Part shown: positions 1 to 9,717 of the stretch, piece by piece
How the letters are laid out: each line of letters opens with the position of its first letter
How positions within the stretch are numbered: the first letter of the stretch is position 1
Source: Glycine soja
Lineage: Eukaryota > Streptophyta > Magnoliopsida > Fabales > Fabaceae
Assembly (NCBI RefSeq): GCF_004193775.1
Contig: NC_041004.1
Coordinates: 33,814,411 to 33,878,410, forward strand
Reading direction: 5' to 3'
Length of the DNA stretch: 64,000 bases
Position numbers and translations under genes: made by a program
Notes under the pieces: model-generated
Database searches by the model: none
What the model was told of the DNA's origin: nothing
The model's input: the letters and a program-made list of their open reading frames with translations, nothing else

Positions 1-183
1 ATGAAAGAATCAAGAATCAGATATAAGAGATAAAGGTTTAAATGTGATAAGTGATATGGTATAACAAAAAGAGGGAAATAAATACAAATAAAAAACATTA
101 AGAGAAGAACTTATGTGATTTAGTATGTTTGATGCGTGGAAAAGAGACGATGCATGGAAAAGATAATGGAAGAGTGTAGTTTA

Positions 184-535
184 CATTATCAATGGCAGAA
201 GATGAGAACAAAGCATTGTCACCCTTGAGTCGAGCTACTAAAAGGAGAAAATCACAAAAGTGAAGATAAAATTAAAAAGAAAAGAAAAGCGTACAATAGA
301 AAGAAAAGAAAGATACCGTAACGAGCAATGGCATTGCTCTCAAAGACTGGACCATCGGGCGTTTCCAAGACAGGAACCTGAAAGGAGAAGCATGAAAGTA
401 AATTTTGATTTTGATTGATTAAGTAGTAAGACGGGAATAAGCAAAGCGTACCTTCCCAATGGAATTCATTTTAAGGAATTCAAGAGTTCTATTAGAGGCA
501 CCAATGACTCCAAGAGTGGTAAGCCTCAAATACTC
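184..535 (-). pseudogene. EF1B-gamma (elongation factor 1-gamma) fragment, GST-like N-terminal exons
   Basis: Three exon-like blocks read on the minus strand. About 535-452 gives [14 protein letters not shown] and ends at a GTACGC donor. 377-317 gives VPVLETPDGPVFESNAIARY and is bounded by CAG and GTATC. 237 to about 184 gives VARLKGDNALFSSSAIDN after a TAG acceptor. Joined in phase, they match the well-conserved glutathione-S-transferase-like N-terminal region of plant eEF1B-gamma, a subunit of the nucleotide exchange factor that recharges eEF1A in translation elongation. The start, the rest of the GST domain and the C-terminal domain are absent, and the third exon stops matching around 184. 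It is therefore a captured fragment, not a working gene. Confidence 0.8.
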
Positions 536-729
536 AAATAATCTGGACTTACTGGTTGTATTAAGGAAGGGATACAAATAGAGGTATATGAGTTGCAGAT
601 GAGAAAAAGGTAAGTGTAAAGAGTGAACAGAGTAATAGCTTTTCCCTTCAAGTGTAAATTTCAATGAGCAAAAACCCTATTGAAACATATATGGTAATGT
701 CAAAGCAATCTCCTTAATTTTATATTAAC

Positions 730-2380
730 AAAAAGGGTTGAAAAATATTCTTACAAAATAGAAAAGAATGAATTGAAAAATATTAAAGTAAGAAAATTTA
801 AAAAGGAAAAAAATTCTGAAAATACAATATTTTCATAATTAAAATAAAAATCTTAACACATGTTTAAAAATTAACACATATTTAAAAATTAAAATAACAA
901 TATTTTTAGAACAATATTAACCTAACTATTAATATTAACACATGTTTAAAAATTAAAATAACAATAAATATTTAGAAACTTATTTAATATTCTAAAAACT
1001 TATTTTAAATTTTCTTAACTACAGGACCCATTCATGTGAATCAGCGTACTTAAGTCCATCCAAGACTGCGAAGCAAGCAAAAAGATGTGAGCAAAACAAG
1101 TGAATTAGGCCTCTGCTTCCACATGCAAATAGATAACAAAAATAAAGTGATAAGCATCTGGAGAAAGAAAAAGGAGGCAAGAGAGGAGATCTGGAGGCAG
1201 AAGAGAGTTTGAGTGCATTGGCAGTGGCAGAAGAGAGTTTGATTTAATTAACTACTGTAATCATTTTACAAAAGGGCTCTATTAGTCATTTTATATTTGA
1301 AATTTATTTTCAATTAAAAAAATTAACTACTGTACCCACTAACTATATATATATATATATATATATACACACGATGACATCAATCAATTAAAAGTTATTC
1401 AGGCTCAAGTTACATTGAAGTACATAAAAACATAGATTTAACATAAAGTTTTATTTTTATGAGAGGCAAATAGTTTAAACTACATTTGAATGTGTTATAA
1501 GAAGAAGTAACTACTGATTAGATTACTTCAAAATTTCACTAGTTTACATTTTAAAAATTCTAAAAAATTACATGACACTTAGCTTAGGAAATTAAAATTA
1601 GAAAATGAATAACAAACTAAACAGTAAAAAAAATAACGAAAATTCAATTGTGTGAAAGTCTAGCCCAAATATCATCAGCCTTATTCTTAGGATGTGTCAT
1701 TGGATCATAGATGTGCTTTTTTATGTAAAATAAAGTAGTTATAGTTATTAACAAATTTTAATGATTAATGTTATTAAGATACATTTGCCTGAAACATGTA
1801 GTATTATTCCTTTTCGTATTTTTAATATAAATCACATCTTTTTTTTAACTCATTCAGATATCACAAAAACCATCTTCAACAATAACAATTAAATATTACC
1901 AACAATAATATCAAAGGAAGAAAAAAAAAGTGTGACATCTTCTACTGAAAGAACTTACTAACAATGCGTGTGTTCCTTCTTCCAGCATCTTTACTTCCAA
2001 AAAAAAATACATAATAGAATAATTAGACAATTGATAAAATACTTAACTTATATAGAGGCAGAACTTGTATACCTAATATTGATAGAATAATTAGACAATT
2101 GATTTTGAAAGCACATAAAAGTAAGTATGCAGTGTACAAAAAGATAGGGAGAGATTGGATCACCTTGACGTATACCATGGGATGGGCTTAAAGGATCCAG
2201 TCCCACACCATATTAACAAAGGAGTGTGTGATCCAGCTTAAAGGATCCCTTTTAATGCAAAGAAATCTGGTTTTAAAAATCACATAGTTCACCAATCAAA
2301 CTCTTAATAAACAAATTGCATATTAATCTTTGTACAAAATTATCCAAAGTCCGGCTGCACAATTAATATTTACACCAAAA
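730..2380. other. AT-rich CACTA interior without recognised genes
   Basis: A low-complexity AT-rich stretch between the EF1B-gamma fragment and the exon-like piece near 2400. It includes a (TA)n microsatellite at about 1343-1366. I see no convincing coding sequence or RNA gene. At about 2388-2441 on the minus strand a 48-nt exon-like block (LDELRQIYEEQPEFLEE), preceded by TGTGTAG and followed by GTGACT, could be a further captured exon, but I cannot assign it. Confidence 0.4.
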
Positions 2381-2742
2381 GTCACCTCTTCCAGAAATTC
2401 CGGCTGTTCCTCATATATTTGCCTCAGCTCATCCAACTACACAATAACAAAATTATCCAAAGTCCAAAAATTAAAAAGTCCCAATCAATAATAAATTTTA
2501 TAAATGATAATATTAAATATAATAAAATTAAAGACTAAAATATTTAAGAGGTTAAAAAAAAGATATTTAAGAGGAAAATGAAATGAAACGTATCATTAAT
2601 TAAAGATGCAAAGAAAAATATTTAAGAGGTTAAAAAAAAAGATAGTATTTGTACATTTTGTATTTTTGTTGACGAGTGTATGTTGGTAGCGGAATAGTAT
2701 TAGCTGTATTTTACTGAAAAGTAACAGTATTCAAGAACTGTG

Positions 2743-4167
2743 ATTTGGTACATGTACAATCTGTAGAACTGTGATTATCAGTGCAATTCCCTGTTGGAAC
2801 AACCAATGAAAAAGAAATTATGATTAAACGGACAGTGACTATCTTTGATGTATGACTTTTCAGCATGCTTGAACCACCTGCACAGGAAAACAAAATAAGA
2901 TTCTTCTACAACATTGTGGAGGAAGTGAGGAACATAATGACAACTTCAATTAAAAAGGACATAAAAGAATGCAAGATTGGAAACTCAAACATTCTAGAAC
3001 ACAACATCATCAATGTTTGAAATTTGAAAATTACTCTCAAATTTGAGGAAAGAAGAGACTAATTTACCTTATGACATGATTTTCACCAGTACAAGGTATT
3101 AAAGCATGCTGATCCTATATCATTTGAAACATTTATATAATATAATATACTTTTTGAAAATAATTAATGAAATATACATTTAAATGAAAAGGTAAGATAA
3201 TTCTTTTAATGCTGAAGAAATCAAGCTGATCATGAAATAAAAAAGGCAACCCATCCAAATTCCAACAGGATTTGTTATTGTCATAAAACACATGTCAACT
3301 CTCCCCGGATCCAATTTGAGCTTCTCAAATAATTAAAGAGGAATTGATTTAAAAAATAAAATATGGTAACCTTGATAAATGGATACTAAGACCAAAAATT
3401 ATTAATAACATTCATTTAAGATGATACACCACACCTGGACAAAAGAGCAACCAAGCATGTTTGCAAGCCCTACACATACAAGAAAAAATGTGGTTAGCGA
3501 TGACTTGGCAGCGAATAACATGGAAAATTGGCAATAGCAGGAAAGACAGAATTTGAATTCGGTTATGGAAACAGAGAATTTTTATAAAATGCACTCATGC
3601 AGCAATGTCATAGACATTAAATTGTTGGCTTCTTTTTCCTACATAGATATAATAGGTAATAGATTTTTTTTTCCCTCACAGATGCAAAAATATCAAATTT
3701 TAGACTGATTTAGTGGAAGTTCATACCTCAATACCACCAATACAGAAGAGAACAACCAAAACGTCAATGAACCATGACGACATCAGTTTGTAAAGCATAA
3801 ACAGGAAACACAAAGCAAATACAACAAAAAGCACTGCAGCTTTCACATTCATGTTTACAACTCCACTAACACTAGCATATTTAGTGTTTGGGATTTCATC
3901 TAAAGCATCCTATAAAAAAGAAAAAATTAACAGTCAGTAGTAGCATCAACAACATATTAAGAAAAGAAATGAGAATCCAAATTGAGAAAATACTAAAAGA
4001 ATAGGAAAAGCATACCTTTAGTAGCTTATCTTGTTCAATAACTGCTTCTCGGGTTGTCCTAGCTGACCAATATGATGCACACAATATTGTAAGAATTGCC
4101 ATCATCCAAAGAAATACTTCTGCTATGTCAACAGCTGGTCGAAATGGTGAGTACAGCTGCACAGACA
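2743..4167 (-). pseudogene. Signal peptide peptidase-like (SPPL) aspartic protease, captured exon fragments
   Basis: Five exon-like blocks on the minus strand. 4167-4016 ([19 protein letters not shown] ... EQDKLLK), 3909-3727 ([19 protein letters not shown] ... VLFCIGGIE) and 3469-3435 (GLQTCLVALLS) have good splice signals. 2877 to about 2840 (WFKHAEKSYIK) and 2790 to about 2743 (GIALIITVLQIVHVPN) follow. The order and the codon split across introns match plant SPPL2/4-type multipass intramembrane proteases that clip type II membrane proteins in the secretory pathway. The N-terminal PA domain, the exon between SYIK and GIAL, and the catalytic YD, GxGD and PAL motifs are missing, so no protease activity is possible. 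It lies inside the CACTA element and is best read as transduplicated host sequence. Confidence 0.85.
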
Positions 4168-4358
4168 CTACAAAACGGAAAAAAAAAATTAGAAAGAGGG
4201 TTAGGAATCCACCCATGTCAAAGTACAAAACAAAAAACAACAAAGAAAAAATTCAAAGGAACAAGTCTTGGATTATGAATCTTGTTCCCTAATAAATCAG
4301 ATGGTAAATTCTTAGTTCAAGATCAGCTTTAGCTCGGGTCATGAAGAGGCTTCCTTAC

Positions 4359-4708
4359 CATGTGCCTGCAAAAGCTGTAAATCCATATCTCTAACAATTC
4401 TATCAGATGCATGCTCCTAAAAACCGCAAAATTAATAGCCACAACCTCAACACACTAACATCAATTTCAATTTCCGCTCCTAATAATAATAATAATTTAA
4501 TAAATATAAGAAATTTCAAATTGTAACTAGTGGAATATCGCAAAAAGAAAAGGAAATGTACGTACCGGGTGGTGACAGAGGCGGCGGAGAGAATCAGCGG
4601 CTTGAGTTCGGTGTCAAGCCCTAGATCGAGAGCACTTCGTCCCAATCGATGCCTTCTGGAGTGGAATAGCTCTGAAGCTCTCATCATACACTGCGAATCA
4701 TGATTCAA
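4359..4708 (-). pseudogene. Two exons of an unrecognised plant gene, captured
   Basis: Exon 1 (about 4708-4566) opens with ATG and reads ... MMRASELFHSRRHRLGRS ... LSAASVTTR, ending at a consensus GTACGT donor. Exon 2 (4416-4359) begins after TTTTTAG, reads EHASDRIVRDMDLQLLQAHG and ends at GTAAGG. The splice signals are good and phase is kept, but after exon 2 the next block is the SPPL fragment, which belongs to another family. I do not recognise the protein. The upstream part to about 4980 could be its captured promoter and leader. The unrelated gene pieces on one strand support serial capture by the CACTA element. Confidence 0.45.
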
Positions 4709-5039
4709 TGTTCGGTGGTTTCTGTCTCAGCATGCGAATGACGCGGTGAGGTGAAGAGTTGTGAGATATGGAGAAAAAGGAAAGGGAAAGAAAGAGAGGT
4801 CAATGACAACTGGCAAGTTCGATGAAGAAGTGGAACACTGTCTGCGATGACAGCGGACGGGCATGGAAGACTACGGAGTGGCCTGGGGTTCACGGAGGGC
4901 ATGATGCGACGATGTCACTGGAGCGGCAGCTAGCTAGGGCTTTTTGTCGCGTGGGTTAGTGGTGAAGCTAAGGAATATAAATGACTAAGCAAACAAAGAT
5001 GGGTGGTAGGAAAACACCTTTGTACCGTAGTACAAAATT

Positions 5040-5197
5040 ACCACTCTGCCATCCTGCACACTCAACAAAGGCGGTTCTACATAAACGTCGTTGTTGTGTT
5101 TGATTTTATTACAAAATTGTCACCACAAAACTTTCTAAGACGGTTCTCTAGAACCGTTTTAGAATCAACGACGTAAATAATAGCATTTTTAGTAGTG
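5040..5197 (-). repeat. CACTA terminal inverted repeat and subterminal repeats
   Basis: The terminus at 5197 reads inward as CACTACTAAAAATGC. Subterminal motifs in both orientations (GGTTCTAC near 5072, GACGGTTCT near 5139, GAACCGTTT near 5150) form an imperfect palindrome. Such subterminal clusters bind the transposase in En/Spm elements (family knowledge). The base triplet after the terminus is TAC, the candidate 3-bp target duplication, but its partner is not visible. Confidence 0.6.
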
Positions 5198-5392
5198 TAC
5201 CATCCACATTCAACTTGATTGAGTTCTCTGCTGGTAAAGTGGTAGGGACCAAGATACTGTAAGCGGTTGCTTCTGAGCCATTGAATTGGGGGAAGGAGAG
5301 AAAGCAATATCATATGTTATTTTTGCTTGATTTATAATTAAGTAACCAACGTTGTCATTTCTTATCATTGAAAATCTCCATATTCCACGCAC
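5198..5392 (-). pseudogene. L1-type LINE ORF2 3' fragment (continues at 14822-15835)
   Basis: On the minus strand this stretch reads RGIWRFSMIRNDNVG ... QAKITYDIAFSPS, resembling the C-terminal tail after the zinc-knuckle region of plant L1 ORF2 proteins (the 'W..RN..F ... QAK' stretch). It abuts the left target duplication CGCAC of the copia element, and its N-terminal continuation is found right after the matching CGCAC on the far side (14817-14821). It is bounded on the left by the CACTA terminus. It is a decayed fragment. Confidence 0.55.
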
Positions 5393-5793
5393 GTTGGTAG
5401 TTGGTCAGATGATAGTTGATAGTTGATAATTGATAGTTGATAGTTTTAGAGAATTGTTTTAGAAAGAAGGCTATGTCATTGATTTTTTGGATTATCAATT
5501 ACAACATACTAATTGCTTATTTATAGGCTCAATTCGACAACCTCTCAATGATGGTGAATGTTTCTACATTACTTTAGGTTTTTCTAGAGTTTTCATGATA
5601 GATTAGTATCATGATAGTTCTAAGTTCTTCTATCTTATACATACACTTATAGTTCTAAATTGTTCTACCATATTCATACACATTATAGTTCTAGATTGTT
5701 CTACCATATTCATACACACTATAGTTCTAGGATATTCTACCATTTTCATACATATTATATTTAAGAATATTCTAGAAATTTGTTGCAATTTCA
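5393..5793 (-). repeat. 3' LTR of copia A
   Basis: It matches 14418-14816 over nearly its whole length, including repeats of TTCTACCATATTCATACACA-like units at about 5660-5740. The outer end begins GTTGGTAG and lacks the leading T of the other LTR. Next to its inner end is a polypyrimidine stretch (GAATTCCTCCTTG), the complement of the polypurine tract. Confidence 0.8.
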
Positions 5794-5925
5794 GAATTCC
5801 TCCTTGATGCAAATTTCTGTGACTCCGAGCATAGCTCGTAATTATTCAAATATTGGTCTCGGCAACGCCTTCGTGAATATGTCTGCAATTTGAACTTCTG
5901 TTCTGCAGTAGTCGAGTTTGATCTC

Positions 5926-6488
5926 TTAAGTTGCTTCAACTTCTCTGATAAAGTGATACTTGATTGCTATGTGTTTTGTTTTGCTGTGATGAATTGGATT
6001 CTTCACCATTGTAATTGCTGATTTGTTGTCGTAGTTGATTTTAGTAGGTTCATCTTGTTTTTCTCCCATGTCTTCAAGTATCCTATGAAGCCATATAAAT
6101 TGACTCGTTGCTTCAGCGGTTGCCACGTACTCTGCTTCTGCTGTTGATTGTGCTACTGTAGCTTGCTTCTTCGACGCCCAAGAGAAAATTCCCGATCCTA
6201 GTGAGAAAGCATAGCCAAAGGTACTCTTCATGTCATCTGTCGAACCTGCCCAATCACTGTTGGTGTAGCCAAGTAATTCTGAGTTGGTTTCGGTAGTATA
6301 CCATATACCGAACTCTTTTGTTCCTGTAGATACCTCAAAATTCTTTTTCCTGCTACAAAGTGTATTTGACTTGGGCTTTGCATGAATCTTGATAGAAGAC
6401 TTGTAGCATACATTATGTCAGGCCGTGTAGCTTGAGACTTGATGTAAAGTGTAGGCTCACTCTTGCTCCTCCTAAATCCTCGATCCAT
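5926..6488 (-). pseudogene. copia A RT C-terminus and RNase H
   Basis: Two overlapping minus-strand frames. 6488-6228 reads from the RT thumb ([19 protein letters not shown]) straight into [16 protein letters not shown]; the roughly 110 residues that normally lie between, including the catalytic YVDD, are deleted. 6231-5926 encodes RNase H (STAEAEYVATAEAT ... NPIHHSKTKHI) with the usual acidic residues of copia RNase H. A frame shift separates the two. The product could not reverse-transcribe. Confidence 0.8.
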
Positions 6489-6507
6489 GAAATACTGATC
6501 GATTCTG

Positions 6508-6936
6508 CTATATCATGCTCGAGGTGCTTGCTTCAAACCGTAGAGTGCTTTTCTTAGTCTTAACACTTTGCTTTCTTTTGCCTTCAGGCATAAATCCTTG
6601 TGGCTGCCCCACATAGATATCTTCTTCAAGTACGCCGTTAAGGAAGGCGGATTTGACATCTAGTTGATGGATACTCCATCCTTTTTGTGACGCAAGAGCT
6701 ATTAGAGCTCTTATGGTATCAAGACGAGCTACTGGTGCAAATGTCTCATTGTTGTCAATTCCAAGTTGCTGTGAGTAACCCTTAGCTAATAGCCTCGCCT
6801 TGTGTTTTTGTATGGTGCCATCAGGGTTGAGCTTTGTCTTATAGACCCACTTAACCCCAATGATATCTTTTTCATGGGGACGATTTACTAACTCCCATGT
6901 GTTGTTTTTCTTGATCATCTGTATCTCTTCTTCCAT
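6508..6936 (-). pseudogene. copia A reverse transcriptase N-terminal part
   Basis: It reads [19 protein letters not shown] ... [19 protein letters not shown] ... [18 protein letters not shown], the fingers and first part of the palm of a Ty1/copia RT, including the first catalytic aspartate (LDVKSAF). The frame is lost shortly after PQGFMPEGK, where a shift leads into [12 protein letters not shown] in another frame. Confidence 0.85.
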
Positions 6937-6945
6937 TGCCTTGAC

Positions 6946-7569
6946 TCATACTTCCTGCATTGACGCTTCTTCAAAGCTTCCAAGTTCAAGTATGGCCAAG
7001 TTACAAGTTTCATATATGTTCACCAAAGATCTTACTCGTCTTGGAGTAGACTCTGGTGATGATAGTTCTTGATCTTGTTGTTGTGGTGGAGGTGAAGGTG
7101 GTTCACCTGGGTCTTCTTCCTCAGCTTCTTCTTGAGGTAGTTGAGCAGGTATAAGAACGTTCTTTTCCACTTTTTCTTCATCCCAATTCCAAGAAGCGTA
7201 CTCATCAACTTTAACATCTCGACTGATGACAAGTTTCTTAGTTTGCAAGTTGTAGACACGGTAGCCCTTAGAGATATTGCTATACCCAAGGAAGATACCT
7301 CGTATAGTCTTGTCTTTAAGCTTGTGCCTCTTCACGTCTGGAAAATGAATGTAGCATATAGATCCAAAGACCCTTAGGTGCTTTGCTGATGGCTTCTTCT
7401 CGTTCCAAGCTTCAATTGGAATCTTGTCTTTTACAGACTTAGTTGGACATCTGTTGAGTATGTAAACAACAGTGTAGACTGCTTCAGCCCAGAATGTGTT
7501 AGGTAATCCCTTCTCCTTGAGCATCACTCTAGCCATTTCCATAACTGTGCGATTCTTTCTCTCGGACAC
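6946..7569 (-). pseudogene. copia A integrase C-terminal half
   Basis: It begins VSERKNRTVMEMARVMLKEK, which holds the third acidic residue of the D,D,E triad, and continues with HLRVFGSICYIHFPDVKRHK and KTIRGIFLGYSNISKGYRVY, the copia integrase C-terminal region, then a proline/glutamine-rich linker. The catalytic core with the first two aspartates is missing: upstream sequence jumps directly from the pre-integrase region (near 7600). Confidence 0.85.
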
Positions 7570-8180
7570 TCCATTTTGTTGAGGAGAATATGCGACTATA
7601 AGTTGTATTGCTCTTATTCATCTTTACTTGGGCTATCTCAGACCTTTTATTTTTGTTGTCTAAGATTTTGCGTACACCTCCTTCAAAGTGAAGTGTGTAG
7701 CCTCTCTCCATCATTTGGACAATGCATAGAAGATTTTCTTTTAGGCTGGGAACTAGTAAGACATCATGGATGAATTGTGTACCTTTATTTGTCTCCACCA
7801 TGACAGTGCCTTTGCCTTTTGATTCAACCACACTTCCATTTCCCAGTCAAATTTTGACTTTGACAGACTCGTCAATGCTTTTGAAAATAGTCTCATCCTT
7901 GGCCATGTGATTGCTACATCCACTATCCAAGTATCAGCTTCCTCCCTTTTCTTTTATTGAGTCTTGAGTGGCATAGACCATACATTGTTCTTGATCATGC
8001 TCCTCTGCGATATTGGCTTGATGCCTATTTTTGTTGCGACAATTTTTCTCTACGTGACCAAACTTCTTGCAATGGTTGCATTGTGGCATATTACGGAACC
8101 AACAATTTTTCTCTGTGTGGCCTTGCCTTTTGCATATATTGCATGGAGGATTTTTATCTGTTTTGTTCTTAAGGAAATTC
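7570..8180 (-). pseudogene. copia A zinc knuckles, protease and pre-integrase region
   Basis: On the minus strand, CCHC-like knuckles (CNICKRQGHTEKNC and CNHCKKFGHVEKNC, about 8155-8035) are followed by the aspartic protease motif WYLDSGCSNHMA (about 7940-7900) and the conserved VLLVPSLKENLL segment (about 7755-7720). Stops and frame changes break it up. The order knuckle-protease-integrase is that of copia Gag-Pol. Confidence 0.75.
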
Positions 8181-8188
8181 CTAAAACC

Positions 8189-8787
8189 TTATCTTCTTCT
8201 GGAAGTTTCTCCATAATTTTTCTTTCCTCTATTTTCTTTGTTTTGGGGCTGAAATTTAAACTTTGACTGGAAGGCATTTTCAAGTGTATCTTCTTTATGC
8301 CTATATAGTCTTTGCTCATATGCTTCAAGAGAGTCCACAAGTTCTATCTCTGATAGAGTGGACAGATCTTTGGTTTCCTCAATCGTTGTCACAATTGGGT
8401 CAAACTTTTGGGGCATAGTAATTAGAATTTTCTCAACAATTTTCTTGTCTAGAATATCTTCCCCAAAATCTCTCTTTTGATTAACTATTTCTTTAACTTT
8501 AGAATAGTAATCTTTAACTGTCTCAGACTCCTTCATCTTCAATAGTTCAAAATCTCTTCTTAGAGATTGAAGTTTAACGGCACGTACCTTAACACTTCCT
8601 TGAAACTCCTCCTGCAATGTGTTCCACGCTTCTTTAGCAGTCTTAGCTCCCATAATTCTTGGGAAAATTGGATCAGACACTGCTTGTTGCAAGGTGAACA
8701 ACGCCTTTGAATTTTTCTGTTTATTTTTCTTCAACTCTTTTTCTTAAGATGCATTAAGAGCTGAAGTATCCGCGGGAACGGTGAAGC
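8189..8787 (-). pseudogene. copia A gag (UBN2-type), C-terminal part
   Basis: It reads ALFTLQQAVSDPIFPRI ... TAKEAWNTLQEEFQGS ... LLKMKESETVKDYYSKVKE ... SEIELVDSLEAYEQR, the UBN2 gag domain of plant copia elements. Its N-terminal part (MDNTTQSSTISMPIFNGENY ... DLWDIVEA) is at 14284-14158 on the far side of the nested element, so the gag frame was interrupted by that insertion. Confidence 0.85.
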
Positions 8788-8792
8788 CTGCT

Positions 8793-9702
8793 TGATGCAA
8801 TCCTATCCCGCAAGGGCATTGGGTAGAAGACTCCAAGTAGATTGGGCTAGAGATCCAAGGGAAGGCCCTAGGGTTCTCATAAGCCTTAGGGTATATTTTG
8901 AGCCCATGGGCTAAGTATGAGCCCGCTTATCTTTGTAAATATTAGAATAGGTTTTTCCTTCATTTGGGCCTTGTATTTTGGCCATTCTAGTAGTATAGGG
9001 TTTTAGCCTTATATTTCGGGGCATTTTGAGTAGTCTTTGTAGTAAGGACTTTTTTTTTTGTATTTTCATCTTTTTTTGTCATGGGGGTGAGCTTAGCTAT
9101 TATAGGGGGTGTGTAGCTAAGCTCTAGCTTCTCATCTCAAGGAGGTGAGCTTAGCTATTAGAGATGTGTGTGTAGCTAAGCTCTAGCTTCTTTAGGAATC
9201 TTCTTAAGGAAGCTTCTCAAGGAGGTGAGCTTAGTTATGAGAGGGGTGTGTGTAGCTAAGCTCTAGCTTCTCAAGGAAGTTTTCTCAAAGAAGCTTCTCA
9301 AGGAAGTTTTCTCAAGAAAGCTTCTCAAGGAAGCTACCTAGTCTATAAATAGAAGCATGTGTAACACTTGTTGTAACTTTGATGAATGAAAGTCTTATGA
9401 GACACACTTCAAAGTTCTACTTCTCCCCCTCTTTTATTCCTTCAATTTCGTGCTCCCCCCTCTCTCTTTCTCTCCCTCTTTCTTTTCCTCCATTGAAGCA
9501 TCCTTCCAAGCTTCTTATCCAAGGCTCATCTTGGTGGTGAAGCTCCTTCTTCCATGGCTTATTCCCTAGTGGATGGCGCCTCCCTTCTCCTCTTCTCCTT
9601 TGCCTTCCGCTGCATCTCCATGGTGAAAAATCACCATTGAAGGACCTCATTGAAGCTCAAAGATCCAGCCTCCATAGAAGCTCCACAAGCAAGCTTCCAT
9701 CA
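8793..9702 (+). repeat. 5' LTR of the young gypsy-derived element
   Basis: It runs from TGATGCAATCC to TTCCATCA. It contains three repeats of GAGCTTAGCTAT ... TAGCTAAGCTCTAGCTTCT (about 9086-9270), each able to fold as a hairpin, then AAGCTTCTCAAGGAAG-type repeats, and a TATA box (TATAAATA, 9344-9351) that should start transcription in the R region downstream. The 77-codon reverse-strand frame at 9417-9650 is not considered a gene. Confidence 0.93.
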
Positions 9703-9704
9703 AG

Positions 9705-9717
9705 TGGTAATCAGAGC
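9705..9717 (+). other. Primer binding site
   Basis: TGGTAATCAGAGC lies two bases after the left LTR. It resembles the initiator-tRNA-Met primer site (TGGTATCAGAGC) with one extra base. Confidence 0.75.

Larger units (their letters stand above)
1..5197 (-). mobile_element. CACTA-type DNA transposon, right part (left end outside window), with captured gene fragments
   Basis: The right end, read on the minus strand from 5197, starts CACTACTAAAAATGCTATT, which has the CACTA signature of the En/Spm superfamily. It is followed by subterminal repeats around a palindromic AACGGTTCTAGAGAACCGTT core (about 5133-5160) and further GGTTCT copies near 5070-5080. No matching left end was found in the window, so the boundary there is open. 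The interior holds exon-like fragments of EF1B-gamma, an SPPL protease and an unknown gene, all on the minus strand with splice sites kept but much coding sequence missing. Gene-fragment capture by CACTA elements is known in soybean (Tgm-Express type). No transposase is seen, so this is a non-autonomous element or part of one. The right flank is LINE sequence, which suggests insertion into that LINE. Confidence 0.6.

Noticed and set aside
184..535. Working EF1B-gamma gene
   Set aside because: Only N-terminal exons remain, without start or C-terminal domain, next to unrelated captured exons.
5040..5197. Miniature inverted-repeat element instead of a CACTA end
   Set aside because: No matching inverted end nearby on the left; CACTA start and subterminal palindromes fit a larger element.
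9417..9650. 77-codon reverse-strand frame, repeated exactly at 13872-14105
   Set aside because: It lies in the two LTR copies, so the identity is due to LTR duplication; low-complexity Arg/Glu/Gly composition and no homology.
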